From Venatoribacter pacificus (GTDB taxonomy: Bacteria; Pseudomonadota; Gammaproteobacteria; Pseudomonadales; Oceanobacteraceae): DNA of 64,000 nucleotides. Made by a program: the position numbers and the translations under genes. Under the pieces are notes generated by a model, which worked only from the letters and a program-made list of their open reading frames with translations, was not told the origin of the DNA and made no database searches. Positions 26,401 through 34,465 of this stretch are shown here, piece by piece. Numbering within the stretch: position 1 is the stretch's first letter; every line of letters starts with the position of its first letter. The stretch lies in NCBI RefSeq assembly GCF_025318105.1, contig NZ_JAOANI010000014.1:124001-188000 (forward strand), written 5' to 3'.

Positions 26401-26521
26401 GGAAGTTGTTAGCCGGATTGCGGCGCCTATGGTGGGCGGAATGGTGAGTGCTGTGATTTTAACGTTGTTGGTATTACCCGTCGTGTATTACCTATGGCGC
26501 ACCCGCTCGCTGAAAGCATAA
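23399..26521 (+). CDS. cusA: CusA-like Cu(I)/Ag(I) RND efflux pump
   Basis: Inner-membrane proton-driven exporter of monovalent copper/silver, 1040 residues with the two RND halves. Helix 4 has the HME4-type pattern AIGAMIDGAIVMIEN. The three methionines that bind Cu(I)/Ag(I) in E. coli CusA are conserved in context: M566 (LMYMPTTYPG), M616 (PLTMIET) and M665 (RIDMLATG). These place it firmly with CusA and apart from the two CzcA pumps. AAAAGGAG precedes the ATG inside the end of cusB. It is the last gene of the cluster; an IS3-family element begins 91 bp after its stop. Confidence 0.95.
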   Translation: MIESIIRWSVGNRFFVLLATLMLVGIGLYSLKNTPVDAIPDLSDVQVIIKTSFPGQAPQVVEDQVTYPLTTAMLSVPGAVTVRGYSFFGDSFVYVIFDEDTDAYWARSRVLEYLSQVAPTLPPSARPQLGPDATGVGWVYLYALVDRSGQHDISQLRSLQDWFLKYELQTVPGVSEVSALGGMVKQYQVKVNPEKLRAFGIPLSLIQMAIQRGNQEVGASVVEMAEAEYMVRASGYIQGIDDLANIPLGLDVNGTPLLLKDVADIELGPQMRRGIAELNGEGEVVGGIVVMRFGENAQKTIDGVKAKLEKLKAGLPDGVEIVTVYDRSGLISRAIDSLWKSLAEELAIVALICVIFLFHVRSSLVAVFSLPLGILTAFTVMYWQGLNANIMSLGGIAIAIGAMIDGAIVMIENMHKHMERTPLTPENRWKIVAASASEVGPALFFSLLIITVSFVPVFTLEAQEGRMFSPLAFTKTYAMAASAALAITVVPVLMGYFIRGKVVAENKNPVNRLLIAGYMPLLKTVLRFPKITLAIAVVIFLVGIWPVNKIGSEFIPDLDEGDLMYMPTTYPGISIGKARELLQQTDKLIATVPEVKTVFGKIGRAETATDPAPLTMIETFIQLKPKEEWREGMTTEKLKKELDALVKFPGLTNAWVMPIKTRIDMLATGIKTPVGIKVAGEDLREIQKIGQRLEQILKDVPGTTSVYSERVAGGRYIKVDIQRAQAARYGLNIADVQQVIATAIGGMNVAQTIEGLERYPINLRYPQDYRDSPEQLALLPIVTPSGQRIALADVANVYVEDGPPAIKSENARLNGWTFVDIDGVDVGSYVQAAMATVEQQLDLPAGYSVAWSGQYEYMLRAKEKLTYVVPLTLAIIIILLYMNFRNFTEIAIILGTLPLAVIGSIWLMYLLGYNFSVAVAVGFIALAGVTVEIGIIMLTYLNQAYHQLIDTCRERGVQPLKEDLLEAVTQGAGLRVRPVMMTTVSTIAGLLPIMFSSGTGAEVVSRIAAPMVGGMVSAVILTLLVLPVVYYLWRTRSLKA

Positions 26522-26674
26522 TATTGCCAAACTAAATGGGGCAGACTTGTCTGCCCCTGCCGGAGCTCTGTGGTATAAACCAATAAAGCACCAAATGCAC
26601 AAATAGGTTAAGGGTTCTACCCTGTTTTCACGGACACATCTAAAAGAGGCATAATGTGCCTGTAAGGAGTGTTC

Positions 26675-26956
26675 ATGACCAAACGAAGAAAATTCAGTCC
26701 AGAGTTCAAGCGAGAAGCTGTCAAACTGACCCAGCAGCCGGGTATCAGTTGTAGCCAAGTTGCCCTCGAAATCGGTGTTGCCCCCAACCTCCTGAGCCGC
26801 TGGAAGCGCGAAGCAGAAGCTATCCGCAGCAAAGCCTTCCAGGGCAGTGGCAATCCACGGGATGAAGAAGTCGCGCGTCTTAAACGTGAACTCGCACGAG
26901 TCACCAAGGAGCGCGATTTTTTGCGGGAAGCGGCGGCGTACTTCGCCAAGGGCTAG
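26675..26956 (+). CDS. IS3-family transposase OrfA (HTH DNA-binding part)
   Basis: 93-residue N-terminal transposase part. The helix-turn-helix covers FSPEFKREAVKLTQQPGI and ALEIGVAPNLLSRWKREA, followed by a leucine-zipper-like helix (DEEVARLKRELARVTKERDF). AAGGAG lies 5 nt before ATG 26675. The heptamer TTTTTTG at 26917-26923, read as T-TTT-TTG in this frame, is a classic -1 slippery sequence; from there the orfB frame is open, so ribosomes can make the OrfAB fusion that acts as transposase. Confidence 0.9.
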   Translation: MTKRRKFSPEFKREAVKLTQQPGISCSQVALEIGVAPNLLSRWKREAEAIRSKAFQGSGNPRDEEVARLKRELARVTKERDFLREAAAYFAKG

Positions 26957-27009
26957 ACCTGAAATATCAGGCTATTCAACGCTGTCGCGACTCATTTCCC
27001 ATACGCCTT

Positions 27010-27816
27010 ATGTGTCGGTGCCTGAAGGTATCTGCCAGTGGTTTTTATGCCTGGGAATCGCGTATACCCAGCAAGCGGCAGATCGAGAACGCTCGTATCG
27101 CTGTCCGGATGAAGGAGATGCATACCGATAGTGGCGGCGTTATCGGTGCTCCCCGTATGCACGAAGACCTGGAGGCTGAAGGTGAAAAGCTGAGCCTGAA
27201 TCGTGTAGCCAGGCTGATGGTTAAACATGGGCTACAAGGCTGGCCGCGTAAGAAAGGCCGTGGATCAAACCGCTCATCCGTGCGCCCTGATGGCGTACGG
27301 AATCACCTGAAACGGGATTTCACGGCACAGGAGCCTGACAGCAAATGGGTTACTGATATTACGGAAGTCAAAACTCAGCAAGGCAAGTTGTATCTGTGCG
27401 TGGTGCTGGATCTGTACAGCAAATTGGTTATTGGCTGGTCGATGTATCACCGGCAGGACCGTCAAATGGTGATGAGAGCGATTGAAATGGCCGTTTGGCA
27501 AAAACAGGGCGGCGGTGCATCAATCTTACATTCAGATCGTGGTTCGCAGTTTACCAGTGGCGACTATCAGCGATTACTGAAGCGGCATGATCTGATAAGC
27601 AGTATGAGTGCGGTTGGTCATTGTGCAGATAATGCGGCCTGTGAAGGATTTTTTGGTGTGATGAAACGGGAACGGATCAACCCGAAGAATTACCGCACGC
27701 AGGATGAAGCAAGATCGGATATTTTTGACTACATCGAACGGTTCCATAACCCGAGAATGAGACGTAGACTGGCAGCACAAGATCAGAGATTTAGTGCTTT
27801 ATTAAACCGTCCGTGA
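27010..27816 (+). CDS. IS3-family transposase OrfB (DDE integrase domain)
   Basis: Catalytic part of the transposase, rve/DDE family. The frame is open from 26890 and probably expressed by -1 frameshifting at 26917-26923; the first internal ATG is 27010. It begins LKYQAIQRCRDSFPIRLMCR before that ATG, as in related OrfB proteins. Catalytic residues are visible: Asp in WVTDITEV, Asp in LHSDRGSQF and Glu in NAACEGFFGVMK. It ends inside the right terminal repeat, as usual for compact elements. The element looks intact and potentially active. Confidence 0.9.
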   Translation: MCRCLKVSASGFYAWESRIPSKRQIENARIAVRMKEMHTDSGGVIGAPRMHEDLEAEGEKLSLNRVARLMVKHGLQGWPRKKGRGSNRSSVRPDGVRNHLKRDFTAQEPDSKWVTDITEVKTQQGKLYLCVVLDLYSKLVIGWSMYHRQDRQMVMRAIEMAVWQKQGGGASILHSDRGSQFTSGDYQRLLKRHDLISSMSAVGHCADNAACEGFFGVMKRERINPKNYRTQDEARSDIFDYIERFHNPRMRRRLAAQDQRFSALLNRP

Positions 27817-27833
27817 AAACGGGGTAGAACCCG

Positions 27834-28206
27834 CTGTCCTGCTACAGCCATTAAGGATTGGGTGGACATTGCCGGTATCAACAACGGTCCACTTTTCAGG
27901 CCGGTCAACCGATGGAGTCAGGTCCAAACAAAGCCGCTGAACCCAGGAGCAATTAACGATTTGCTTAAAAATCTGGGCAAAGCTTGTCAATTCGACTTTC
28001 TTCCAGACCTCAGTAGTCATAGCTTTCGGCGTGGACTGTCCACATCGGCGGCAAGGGAGCGGATAGATTTTGAGTTAATCAAAAAGCAAGGCGGATGGAA
28101 AAGTGACGCAACAGTGTGGGAATACATCGAGGAGGGCCAGCAGTTTTCCGATAATGCCGCGCTCACGCTGATGGAAAAAATGACTCAATTTATCGTCATT
28201 CCGTGA
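27834..28206 (+). pseudogene. Tyrosine recombinase (integrase) C-terminal fragment
   Basis: The frame enters from the right end of the IS and reads AIKDWVDIAGINNGPLFRPV, followed by the HxxR box in SHSFRRGLSTSA and the end of a catalytic domain (KKQGGWKSDATVWEYIEEG). In phage-type integrases this is the last third of the protein; the catalytic Tyr would be the Y in VWEYI. The N-terminal domain and the first catalytic Arg are missing, so it is not functional. It is unrelated in sequence to the giant recombinase at 37980-43394. Confidence 0.75.
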
Positions 28207-28211
28207 GATTG

Positions 28212-28262
28212 CATAGCCACCGACCCAGTTCAGGGTATCTCTGGACTGGGTCGGTGGCTATG
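28212..28262. repeat. 22-bp near-perfect hairpin after the integrase fragment
   Basis: The arms 28212-28233 and 28241-28262 begin with CATAGCCACCGACCCAG and its complement; one position forms a mismatch. The loop is 7 nt. It starts 6 nt after the fragment's stop. No T-run; it could be a terminator or half of a recombination site. Confidence 0.6.
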
Positions 28263-28313
28263 ACAAACAGATTGCTATATACTCAATGAGCTTCACTATC
28301 AGGTGCCCCACAG

Positions 28314-28694
28314 GTGAGAATTCGTTCCGGTTATAAAACATTTGTGCTTCTGACGCTGCTGCTTTGGCTGATGACCAGCTGGACCGGCGTGCATGCACAC
28401 TTTTGTTTTGATGGACAGGAACCACCAATTTCCCCTCGTCTCGATGTGATAGGCGGGCACGAAGTCCACACAGCGGATGAATCGCATCAGGATATCGATG
28501 TGGAAGTATCCCAATCGGTTCTGGCAAAACTCCTTAAGTTTGACCCGTCATTGCCAATACTTTTGGCTGTGATTTTTATACTGCTTGCGGTAACGCACAC
28601 CCCCTTATTCTTTTTTTACACAGACGCTCCTCATCCCCATCGTCGCGCGGGGATTCTTCCGCCGCTGCGCGCACCTCCTGCAACTCCATTCTGA
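28314..28694 (+). CDS. Small envelope protein preceding the second czc operon
   Basis: 126 residues from a GTG start. Two hydrophobic stretches are visible: an N-terminal signal or anchor (about 9-27, ending GVHAHFCFDGQ) and a second segment (about 80-102, LPILLAVIFILLAVTHTPLF). Between them is a hydrophilic, His-containing loop (HEVHTADESHQD). I do not recognise a named family; genes of this kind occur directly before czcCBA operons. It lies 106 nt upstream of czcC in the same orientation. A periplasmic metal-sensing or accessory role is only a guess. Confidence 0.55.
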   Translation: MRIRSGYKTFVLLTLLLWLMTSWTGVHAHFCFDGQEPPISPRLDVIGGHEVHTADESHQDIDVEVSQSVLAKLLKFDPSLPILLAVIFILLAVTHTPLFFFYTDAPHPHRRAGILPPLRAPPATPF

Positions 28695-28800
28695 TTGTCG
28701 TTAACGGCCCTTTGTAAAAAGGGTAGTTTTTGCAGTTCCCCATTCGCGTTCAGGACTCCTGCACCGATATCTGGAACTGCCAATTAGGCTGGAGTTTTCT

Positions 28801-30075
28801 ATGCAACTTTTCCATCGAGCGATGGCCATTTCGGCTATTGCTTTATCTTGTAGTTCTTTTGCTCTAACCGCTGTTGCGGAATCCACACTGACGTTGGGTG
28901 AGGCTGTTCGCGCCACCTTACAACACAACCCTCAACTAGCGGGTTACACCTTCAAGCTAAATGCTTTGGCCGGGGAAAAACAAACCGCTGCACTCAGGCC
29001 CGGGCTGCGGGTCAATACTGATCTTGAGAATGTGGCAGGCTCAGGTGAATTGAGCGGAACCAAAGCCAGCGAGCTAACCATTTCCCTTTCTTCCGCCATC
29101 GAATTGGGCGGGCAACGTGATGCCAGGGTCAATCTGGTCACCGCTCGCCAGCAACAGTTGGCGTCCTCGCAGCGCGTGCTTACGTTAGATGTGGTGACTG
29201 CCGTTACACAGCAGTTCATCCGTTTGCTGGTTGCGCAGGAAGAACTGACGCTTCAGGAGGAATTCCATCAGTTACTTCAACAGACCCTGACGTCACTTAC
29301 CCGGCAGGTGCAAGCGGGTGGCACTGCCGAAAGTGAGCTTTTGCGCGGCAACGCCGCACTAACCCGCGCCACACTGGCCTTGCGACAAGCTAGCCAGCGA
29401 GTTAGTACGGAACGGATCAGGCTGAGTGCGTTTTGGGCCGATACCTCTCCGGACTTTACCGCCGCAAAAGCGGATCTATATGGCGTCCCGTCAACAACAA
29501 CCTTGCCTGCCTTGTTGGAAAAACTATCCAACAATCCAGATCTGGCATTTCTCTCCGCTGAGATCAATGTCCGTTCGGCAGAAGTGCGCCGGGCACAAAG
29601 CGAACGTCGCCCGGCGCTGGAATGGAGTGCGGGAGTTCGCCGCCTTCAGGAAAGCGGTGACTCCGCTGTAGTGTTTGGACTGAGCATGCCCCTGGGGAGC
29701 AGCGGCAGAGCTCGTGGGGCAATCGCTACGGCTACCGCCAACCAACAACAAGCGGAATGGGACAAAGATGCAACACGAATCCAGCTGGAAGCACAACTGA
29801 TCGCCGCGTACGAAACCCATCAATTAGCAGTTGATGAAGTGAATGTGCTGCGTGATCAGGTCCTCCCATCCCTCAAGAAAGTCATGCGCAGTACTGCTGA
29901 TGCATTTGACCGGGGACGCTACAGCTATCTGGAATTAAACCTTGCGCAAAACCAATTGCTGAATGCCCAGCAAGCGCTGGTGGAAGCGGCTGCCCGCATG
30001 CAGGAAACCCGAATAGAGCTGGAGCGAATGATTGGCTCCACCTTGAACGAACAGAATATTGAGGCCACCCCATGA
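28801..30075 (+). CDS. czcC: CzcC-like outer-membrane efflux protein, second copy
   Basis: 424-residue TolC-family channel: signal peptide about 1-27 (ends AVAES), then two OEP halves. It shares blocks with the channel at 158-1498 (LRPGLRVNTDLENVAGSGEL corresponds to the ENVGGTGDFSG region there; GVRRLQE; RGRYSYLELN). GGAG precedes the ATG. It is coupled to czcB by an ATGA overlap. Part of the second complete czcCBA operon. Confidence 0.9.
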   Translation: MQLFHRAMAISAIALSCSSFALTAVAESTLTLGEAVRATLQHNPQLAGYTFKLNALAGEKQTAALRPGLRVNTDLENVAGSGELSGTKASELTISLSSAIELGGQRDARVNLVTARQQQLASSQRVLTLDVVTAVTQQFIRLLVAQEELTLQEEFHQLLQQTLTSLTRQVQAGGTAESELLRGNAALTRATLALRQASQRVSTERIRLSAFWADTSPDFTAAKADLYGVPSTTTLPALLEKLSNNPDLAFLSAEINVRSAEVRRAQSERRPALEWSAGVRRLQESGDSAVVFGLSMPLGSSGRARGAIATATANQQQAEWDKDATRIQLEAQLIAAYETHQLAVDEVNVLRDQVLPSLKKVMRSTADAFDRGRYSYLELNLAQNQLLNAQQALVEAAARMQETRIELERMIGSTLNEQNIEATP

Positions 30076-31103
30076 AAACATCGAACAAACATTTAGCAAA
30101 ACCCTTCTCCAAAAATCTGCTGAAATCCCCCCCGGCGTTGGCTTTCATCCTGGCACTTTTATTGGTGTTTTTCGTTGCCGATATTTATAAGGCTAATGCA
30201 GCAACGGATAGCGATGATCACCAACATCAAGAGGATGAACACACAGAAGAGTCCGGTTCACATGGCCATGGGAACGATGAGAAGCACGAGGATGAAGAGG
30301 GAACCAGTCAAATCGAAGACGCCATGGCACAAACTGTGGGTATTGTGACGGAACGCTCCGGTGAACAAACACTTCATCAAACCATTCTTACCTATGGGCG
30401 ATTAACCACAGCTCCCGAACAAACCAGCCATGTGCGTGCACGATTTTCCGGTGTTGTAACGTCGGTACGTGGAACTATTGGCGAGACGGTGGCAGCCGGT
30501 GATCTTCTGGCTGAAGTTGAAGCCAACGAGAGTTTGAGGAAATACAGTATCCGCGCACCCATTGCCGGGATGATTGTGCAACGGCACGCTAATTCGGGCG
30601 AGGTGACAGGAGATCAAATACTGTTTTCAATTTCGAGCTTCGACAACTTGTGGGCCGAGTTGCGTATTTTCCCCTCTCAACGTTCCTCTGTTGCTATCGG
30701 GCAAGAAGTTTTTCTGAGCATAGGCGAGCAAAAAGTTAAAACAAAAATTGAGCACCTCCTCCCGGCAGGTGACGAGCAGCCGTATCTCATTGCGCGCGCA
30801 AAACTAAGCAACGACCTATCCATGCTCTCTCCAGGTTCAATGGCAGAAGGACGTATTGTTATCGATGAATTTAACGTAGACGTAGCGGTAAAAATAGATG
30901 CTCTGCAAATCCTGGGAGGGCGCACCGGGGTTTTTGTCAAACACGGTAATAAATACGAATTTATCCCCTTGATCGTGGGCCGAAAAGATGACAGCTATGC
31001 CGAGGTCATATCTGGCCTGAAACCAGATACAGAGTACGTAACCCAAAACAGCTATCTCATTAAAGCTGACATCGAAAAATCTGAAGCCGAGCACGAACAC
31101 TAA
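30072..31103 (+). CDS. czcB: CzcB-like membrane-fusion protein, second copy
   Basis: 343-residue adaptor with an N-terminal anchor (about 20-37), a long Asp/Glu/His-rich segment (SDDHQHQEDEHTEES, HGHGNDEKHEDEE) that probably binds divalent metal, then lipoyl/barrel domains (VRARFSGVVTSV, AEVEANESLRKYS). It resembles the adaptor at 1495-2436 but has a longer His-rich linker. It sits between czcC (4-nt overlap) and czcA (10 nt downstream). Confidence 0.9.
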   Translation: MKTSNKHLAKPFSKNLLKSPPALAFILALLLVFFVADIYKANAATDSDDHQHQEDEHTEESGSHGHGNDEKHEDEEGTSQIEDAMAQTVGIVTERSGEQTLHQTILTYGRLTTAPEQTSHVRARFSGVVTSVRGTIGETVAAGDLLAEVEANESLRKYSIRAPIAGMIVQRHANSGEVTGDQILFSISSFDNLWAELRIFPSQRSSVAIGQEVFLSIGEQKVKTKIEHLLPAGDEQPYLIARAKLSNDLSMLSPGSMAEGRIVIDEFNVDVAVKIDALQILGGRTGVFVKHGNKYEFIPLIVGRKDDSYAEVISGLKPDTEYVTQNSYLIKADIEKSEAEHEH

Positions 31104-31113
31104 GGGGTGTAGC

Positions 31114-34100
31114 ATGATTGATTCACTACTACGCTTAGCCATCGAGCGGCGTTATCTGTTTTTAAGTTTTGTTTTATTAATCGTCGGCATCGGGTTTTGG
31201 AGTTACCAAAAACTCCCTATTGATGCCGTGCCCGATATCACCAATGTCCAGGTGCAAATTAATACCGCTGCACCAGGTTACTCGCCGTTAGAAGCCGAAC
31301 AGCGGATTACCTACCCGATAGAAACCGCGTTGGCAGGGTTACCCAACCTGTCCTATACGCGGTCGTTATCCCGCTATGGTTTATCACAGGTTACCGTGGT
31401 GTTTGATGAAGGTACCGATATCTACTTTGCCCGGAACCTCATCAACACCAAACTGGGATCGATGAAAAGTGTGTTGCCCACCGGTATGGAACCCGAAATG
31501 GGACCCATCTCGACAGGTTTGGGTGAAATCTTTATGTATACCGTTCAAGCGGCTCCCGATGCGCGAACACAAGACGGTAAGCCTTACGATTCTACCGCCT
31601 TGCGTGAAATTCAAGACTGGATAATCAAACCCCAGTTGGCGCAGGTAAAGGGTGTGGTAGAGGTAAACAGTATTGGTGGCTATAACAAGCAATACCACAT
31701 TACGCCAGATGTACAGAAACTCCTGCACTTCGGGGTGTCGATGGAAGATTTGGTTGAAGCGCTTGAATCCAATAATGATAACCGTGGTGCAGGTTACATC
31801 GAGCGCAATGGGCAACAATTACTGGTGCGCTCGCCCGGCCAATTGGGAACCTTGGATGACATCGCCAACGTCATTGTTGCGCAGCAGGATTCTGTTCCTG
31901 TCAAAATTAGTGATGTAGCAGAAATCGCTATCGGGAGAGAGCTTCGAACCGGTGCAGCAACCCAGGATGGTGTTGAAACCGTGCTGGGTACGGCCATGAT
32001 GCTCATCGGAGAAAACTCACGCACGGTGGCGCGAGACGTAGCAGCACGGCTGATTGACATTCAAGCCTCACTCCCGGATGGCATTATTGCGACACCCGTT
32101 TATGATCGTACGGCTTTAGTTGATAAAGCCATTGCAACGGTCAGTAAAAACCTTCTGGAAGGCGCCTTATTGGTGATTGTGGTGCTTTTCCTGTTACTTG
32201 GAAATTTGCGTGCGGCACTGATCACGGCGGCAGTGATCCCACTGGCCATGCTGGCGACGATAACTGGCATGGTAAAAACCGGGGTGTCAGCAAACTTAAT
32301 GAGCCTTGGGGCACTGGATTTCGGGATCATCGTAGACGGCACCGTGATCATTGTGGAAAACGCTATACGACGTTTATCCCATGCCCAACGCGAAGGGGCT
32401 CTAAGTCTGCGCGAACGCTTAGACGTGGTTTTCGAGGCGACCTCTGAAGTGATTCGACCCAGTCTGTTTGGTGTCGCGATCATCACCGTTGTTTATATCC
32501 CGATTTTTTCCCTCACCGGTGTGGAAGGCAAAATGTTTCACCCTATGGCCGCAACGGTCGTGATGGCACTTGTCGCCGCAATGGTTCTATCCCTCACAGT
32601 TGTGCCAGCTGCGGTCGCGGTTTTTTTAAGCGGGAAAATCAGTGAACAAGAAGGTGTTGCTATTCGCAGTGCGAAGCAAATGTATAAGCCTTTATTGTTG
32701 CTGGCATTTAAATTCCGTTGGTTTGTGATTGGCGGTGCTACCGGTCTTGTCATCATTTGCACGTGGCTTGCCACAACGCTGGGATCCGAATTTATTCCGC
32801 AACTTAACGAAGGCGATATCGCGTTACAAGCCATGCGAATCCCCGGTACCGGCCTCGAACAAGCGGTCGAAATGCAGGAAATTCTCGAACAGCGTATCAA
32901 GTCGTTTCCCGAGGTAGATAAGGTCTTTGCACGCATAGGTACTGCCGAAGTTGCGACCGACCCAATGCCCCCGAATGTTGCCGATAACTACGTCATCTTG
33001 AAGCCTCGATCCGAATGGCCCAATCCCGATAAGACCAAAGAGCAGTTGGTGGAGGAAATGGAAAAATCGCTTGAGGAATTACCCGGTAATAATTATGAGT
33101 TCACCCAACCCATCCAAATGCGGTTCAACGAACTCATTTCAGGTGTCAGAGCCGACCTGGGTATCAAGGTGTTTGGCGATGACCTTGATCAACTGGTGTT
33201 GACCGCTAATGACATACTCGAAGCCTTGAATCAGGTAGAAGGTGTGGCCGATGCACGCGTTGAACAGGTGACAGGGTTGCCGACACTTTCAATTATTCCT
33301 AAGCGAAGCGCGTTGGGCCGCTATGGATTGAATGTGTCAACACTTCAAAACTGGGTCGCCGCTGCCGTTGGCGGTGAAAGTGCGGGCATATTGTATGAGG
33401 GTGATCGGCGCTTTGAACTCATCGTGCGATTACCTGAGGCTGTGCGGCGCGATGTCGAGAAGCTCAAGTTTTTACCGGTGCCACTGCCTAACGGCGATTA
33501 CGTTCCGCTCTCTGAAGTGGCCACCATCGACATTTCTCCCGCGCCTGCACAAATTAGCCGGGAAAATGGCAAGCGCCGGGTGGTTGTGACCGCAAATGTA
33601 AGGGGACGCGATCTGGGCGGCTTTGTGCAAGATGTTAAAGCGCAAATTGCCGACAAGGTGGATATGCCCGCAGGGTATTGGCTGGATTACGGCGGAACAT
33701 TTGAGCAACTCGAATCGGCCAGTAAGCGCCTGTCTCTTGTGGTGCCACTGACGCTGCTGCTGATCATCGGCATTCTTGTTATGGCGTTTGGCTCGCTAAA
33801 AGACGCGTTAATTATTTTTAGTGGCGTGCCTTTGGCGCTCACGGGTGGAGTGCTGGCGCTAGCCATTCGAGATATGCCCATGTCCATATCGGCAGGTATT
33901 GGTTTTATTGCGCTTTCCGGTGTTGCCGTACTCAACGGCCTCGTCATGCTCGCTTTTATTCGTGATCTCTGGCACGAAAAAGGGGATTTGATGTTGGCTG
34001 TGACCGAAGGCGCACTTCTTCGCTTACGACCGGTTCTGATGACCGCATTGGTAGCAAGTCTTGGTTTTGTACCAATGGCACTGAACACGGGAACCGGTGC

Positions 34101-34233
34101 AGAAGTCCAACGTCCATTGGCAACCGTTGTTATCGGCGGGATTATTTCCTCGACTCTGCTGACGTTGTTTGTGTTACCCGTTTTATATCACTGGCTTCAT
34201 AGCAAATTTGGGGCGACCAGGCCAAAGAATTAA
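31114..34233 (+). CDS. czcA: CzcA-like heavy-metal RND pump, second copy
   Basis: 1039-residue HME-family exporter for divalent cations, closely similar over its full length to the pump at 2511-5651 (shared IDAVPDITNVQVQINT, LDFGIIVDG, NELISGVRADLGIKVFGDD). The helix 4 pattern LDFGIIVDGTVIIVEN places it in the Zn/Co/Cd group. AAGGGG precedes the ATG. The operon ends with a terminator at 34286. Why the island carries two such pumps is unclear; different affinity or regulation is possible. Confidence 0.93.
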   Translation: MIDSLLRLAIERRYLFLSFVLLIVGIGFWSYQKLPIDAVPDITNVQVQINTAAPGYSPLEAEQRITYPIETALAGLPNLSYTRSLSRYGLSQVTVVFDEGTDIYFARNLINTKLGSMKSVLPTGMEPEMGPISTGLGEIFMYTVQAAPDARTQDGKPYDSTALREIQDWIIKPQLAQVKGVVEVNSIGGYNKQYHITPDVQKLLHFGVSMEDLVEALESNNDNRGAGYIERNGQQLLVRSPGQLGTLDDIANVIVAQQDSVPVKISDVAEIAIGRELRTGAATQDGVETVLGTAMMLIGENSRTVARDVAARLIDIQASLPDGIIATPVYDRTALVDKAIATVSKNLLEGALLVIVVLFLLLGNLRAALITAAVIPLAMLATITGMVKTGVSANLMSLGALDFGIIVDGTVIIVENAIRRLSHAQREGALSLRERLDVVFEATSEVIRPSLFGVAIITVVYIPIFSLTGVEGKMFHPMAATVVMALVAAMVLSLTVVPAAVAVFLSGKISEQEGVAIRSAKQMYKPLLLLAFKFRWFVIGGATGLVIICTWLATTLGSEFIPQLNEGDIALQAMRIPGTGLEQAVEMQEILEQRIKSFPEVDKVFARIGTAEVATDPMPPNVADNYVILKPRSEWPNPDKTKEQLVEEMEKSLEELPGNNYEFTQPIQMRFNELISGVRADLGIKVFGDDLDQLVLTANDILEALNQVEGVADARVEQVTGLPTLSIIPKRSALGRYGLNVSTLQNWVAAAVGGESAGILYEGDRRFELIVRLPEAVRRDVEKLKFLPVPLPNGDYVPLSEVATIDISPAPAQISRENGKRRVVVTANVRGRDLGGFVQDVKAQIADKVDMPAGYWLDYGGTFEQLESASKRLSLVVPLTLLLIIGILVMAFGSLKDALIIFSGVPLALTGGVLALAIRDMPMSISAGIGFIALSGVAVLNGLVMLAFIRDLWHEKGDLMLAVTEGALLRLRPVLMTALVASLGFVPMALNTGTGAEVQRPLATVVIGGIISSTLLTLFVLPVLYHWLHSKFGATRPKN

Positions 34234-34285
34234 TTTTCTTCGAAGGCTCAACGTTTGGCGCTGATTGTACGATTAGATGAAAACC

Positions 34286-34327
34286 GATGACCGGGGCACA
34301 GATTGCCCGGTCATCAACCGGTTTTTT
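34286..34327 (+). terminator. Rho-independent terminator after the second czc operon
   Basis: GATGACCGGG and its exact complement (10 bp, 10-nt loop), followed within 6 nt by a run of six T. Confidence 0.85.
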
Positions 34328-34343
34328 CACAGGAGCATTGACG

Positions 34344-34391
34344 ATGACTAGCTTTAAAACATTAATTATTTTGCTATCGGGATATTACTAA
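34344..34391 (+). other. 15-codon remnant before the Zn/Cd ATPase
   Basis: CAGGAG precedes ATG 34344, which opens MTSFKTLIILLSGYY and a stop. It looks like the start of a signal peptide cut short. It is either a decayed gene or a leader peptide for the ATPase 75 nt downstream. Confidence 0.25.
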
Positions 34392-34465
34392 ATGCCTGCC
34401 GATCATCATCAGTGATTTGAAATGACGCCTCAATTTTTATCGCTTTTTCAAGCAAAGGAAACGTT

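Larger units (their letters stand above)
26612..27832 (+). mobile_element. Complete IS3-family insertion sequence (1221 bp)
   Basis: Bounded by 24-bp terminal inverted repeats (26612-26635 and 27809-27832; 23 of 24 bases match; outermost sequence GGGTTCTACCC). It contains orfA and orfB in the -1 relation typical of the family. The bases flanking the two ends do not match, so no target-site duplication is visible, which points to a rearrangement after insertion. Two solo right ends of the same element lie at 8878-8924 and 37886-37965. Confidence 0.88.

Noticed and set aside
26582..26596. AATAAAGCACCAAAT just left of the IS, matching 14 of 15 bases of an internal segment of the solo IS ends
   Set aside because: The expected terminal repeat is absent at the required distance and the match is short and AT-rich; likely chance.
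26600..27840. Target-site duplication flanking the IS
   Set aside because: Bases before 26612 (GTTAA) and after 27832 (GCTGT) do not match; none is claimed.
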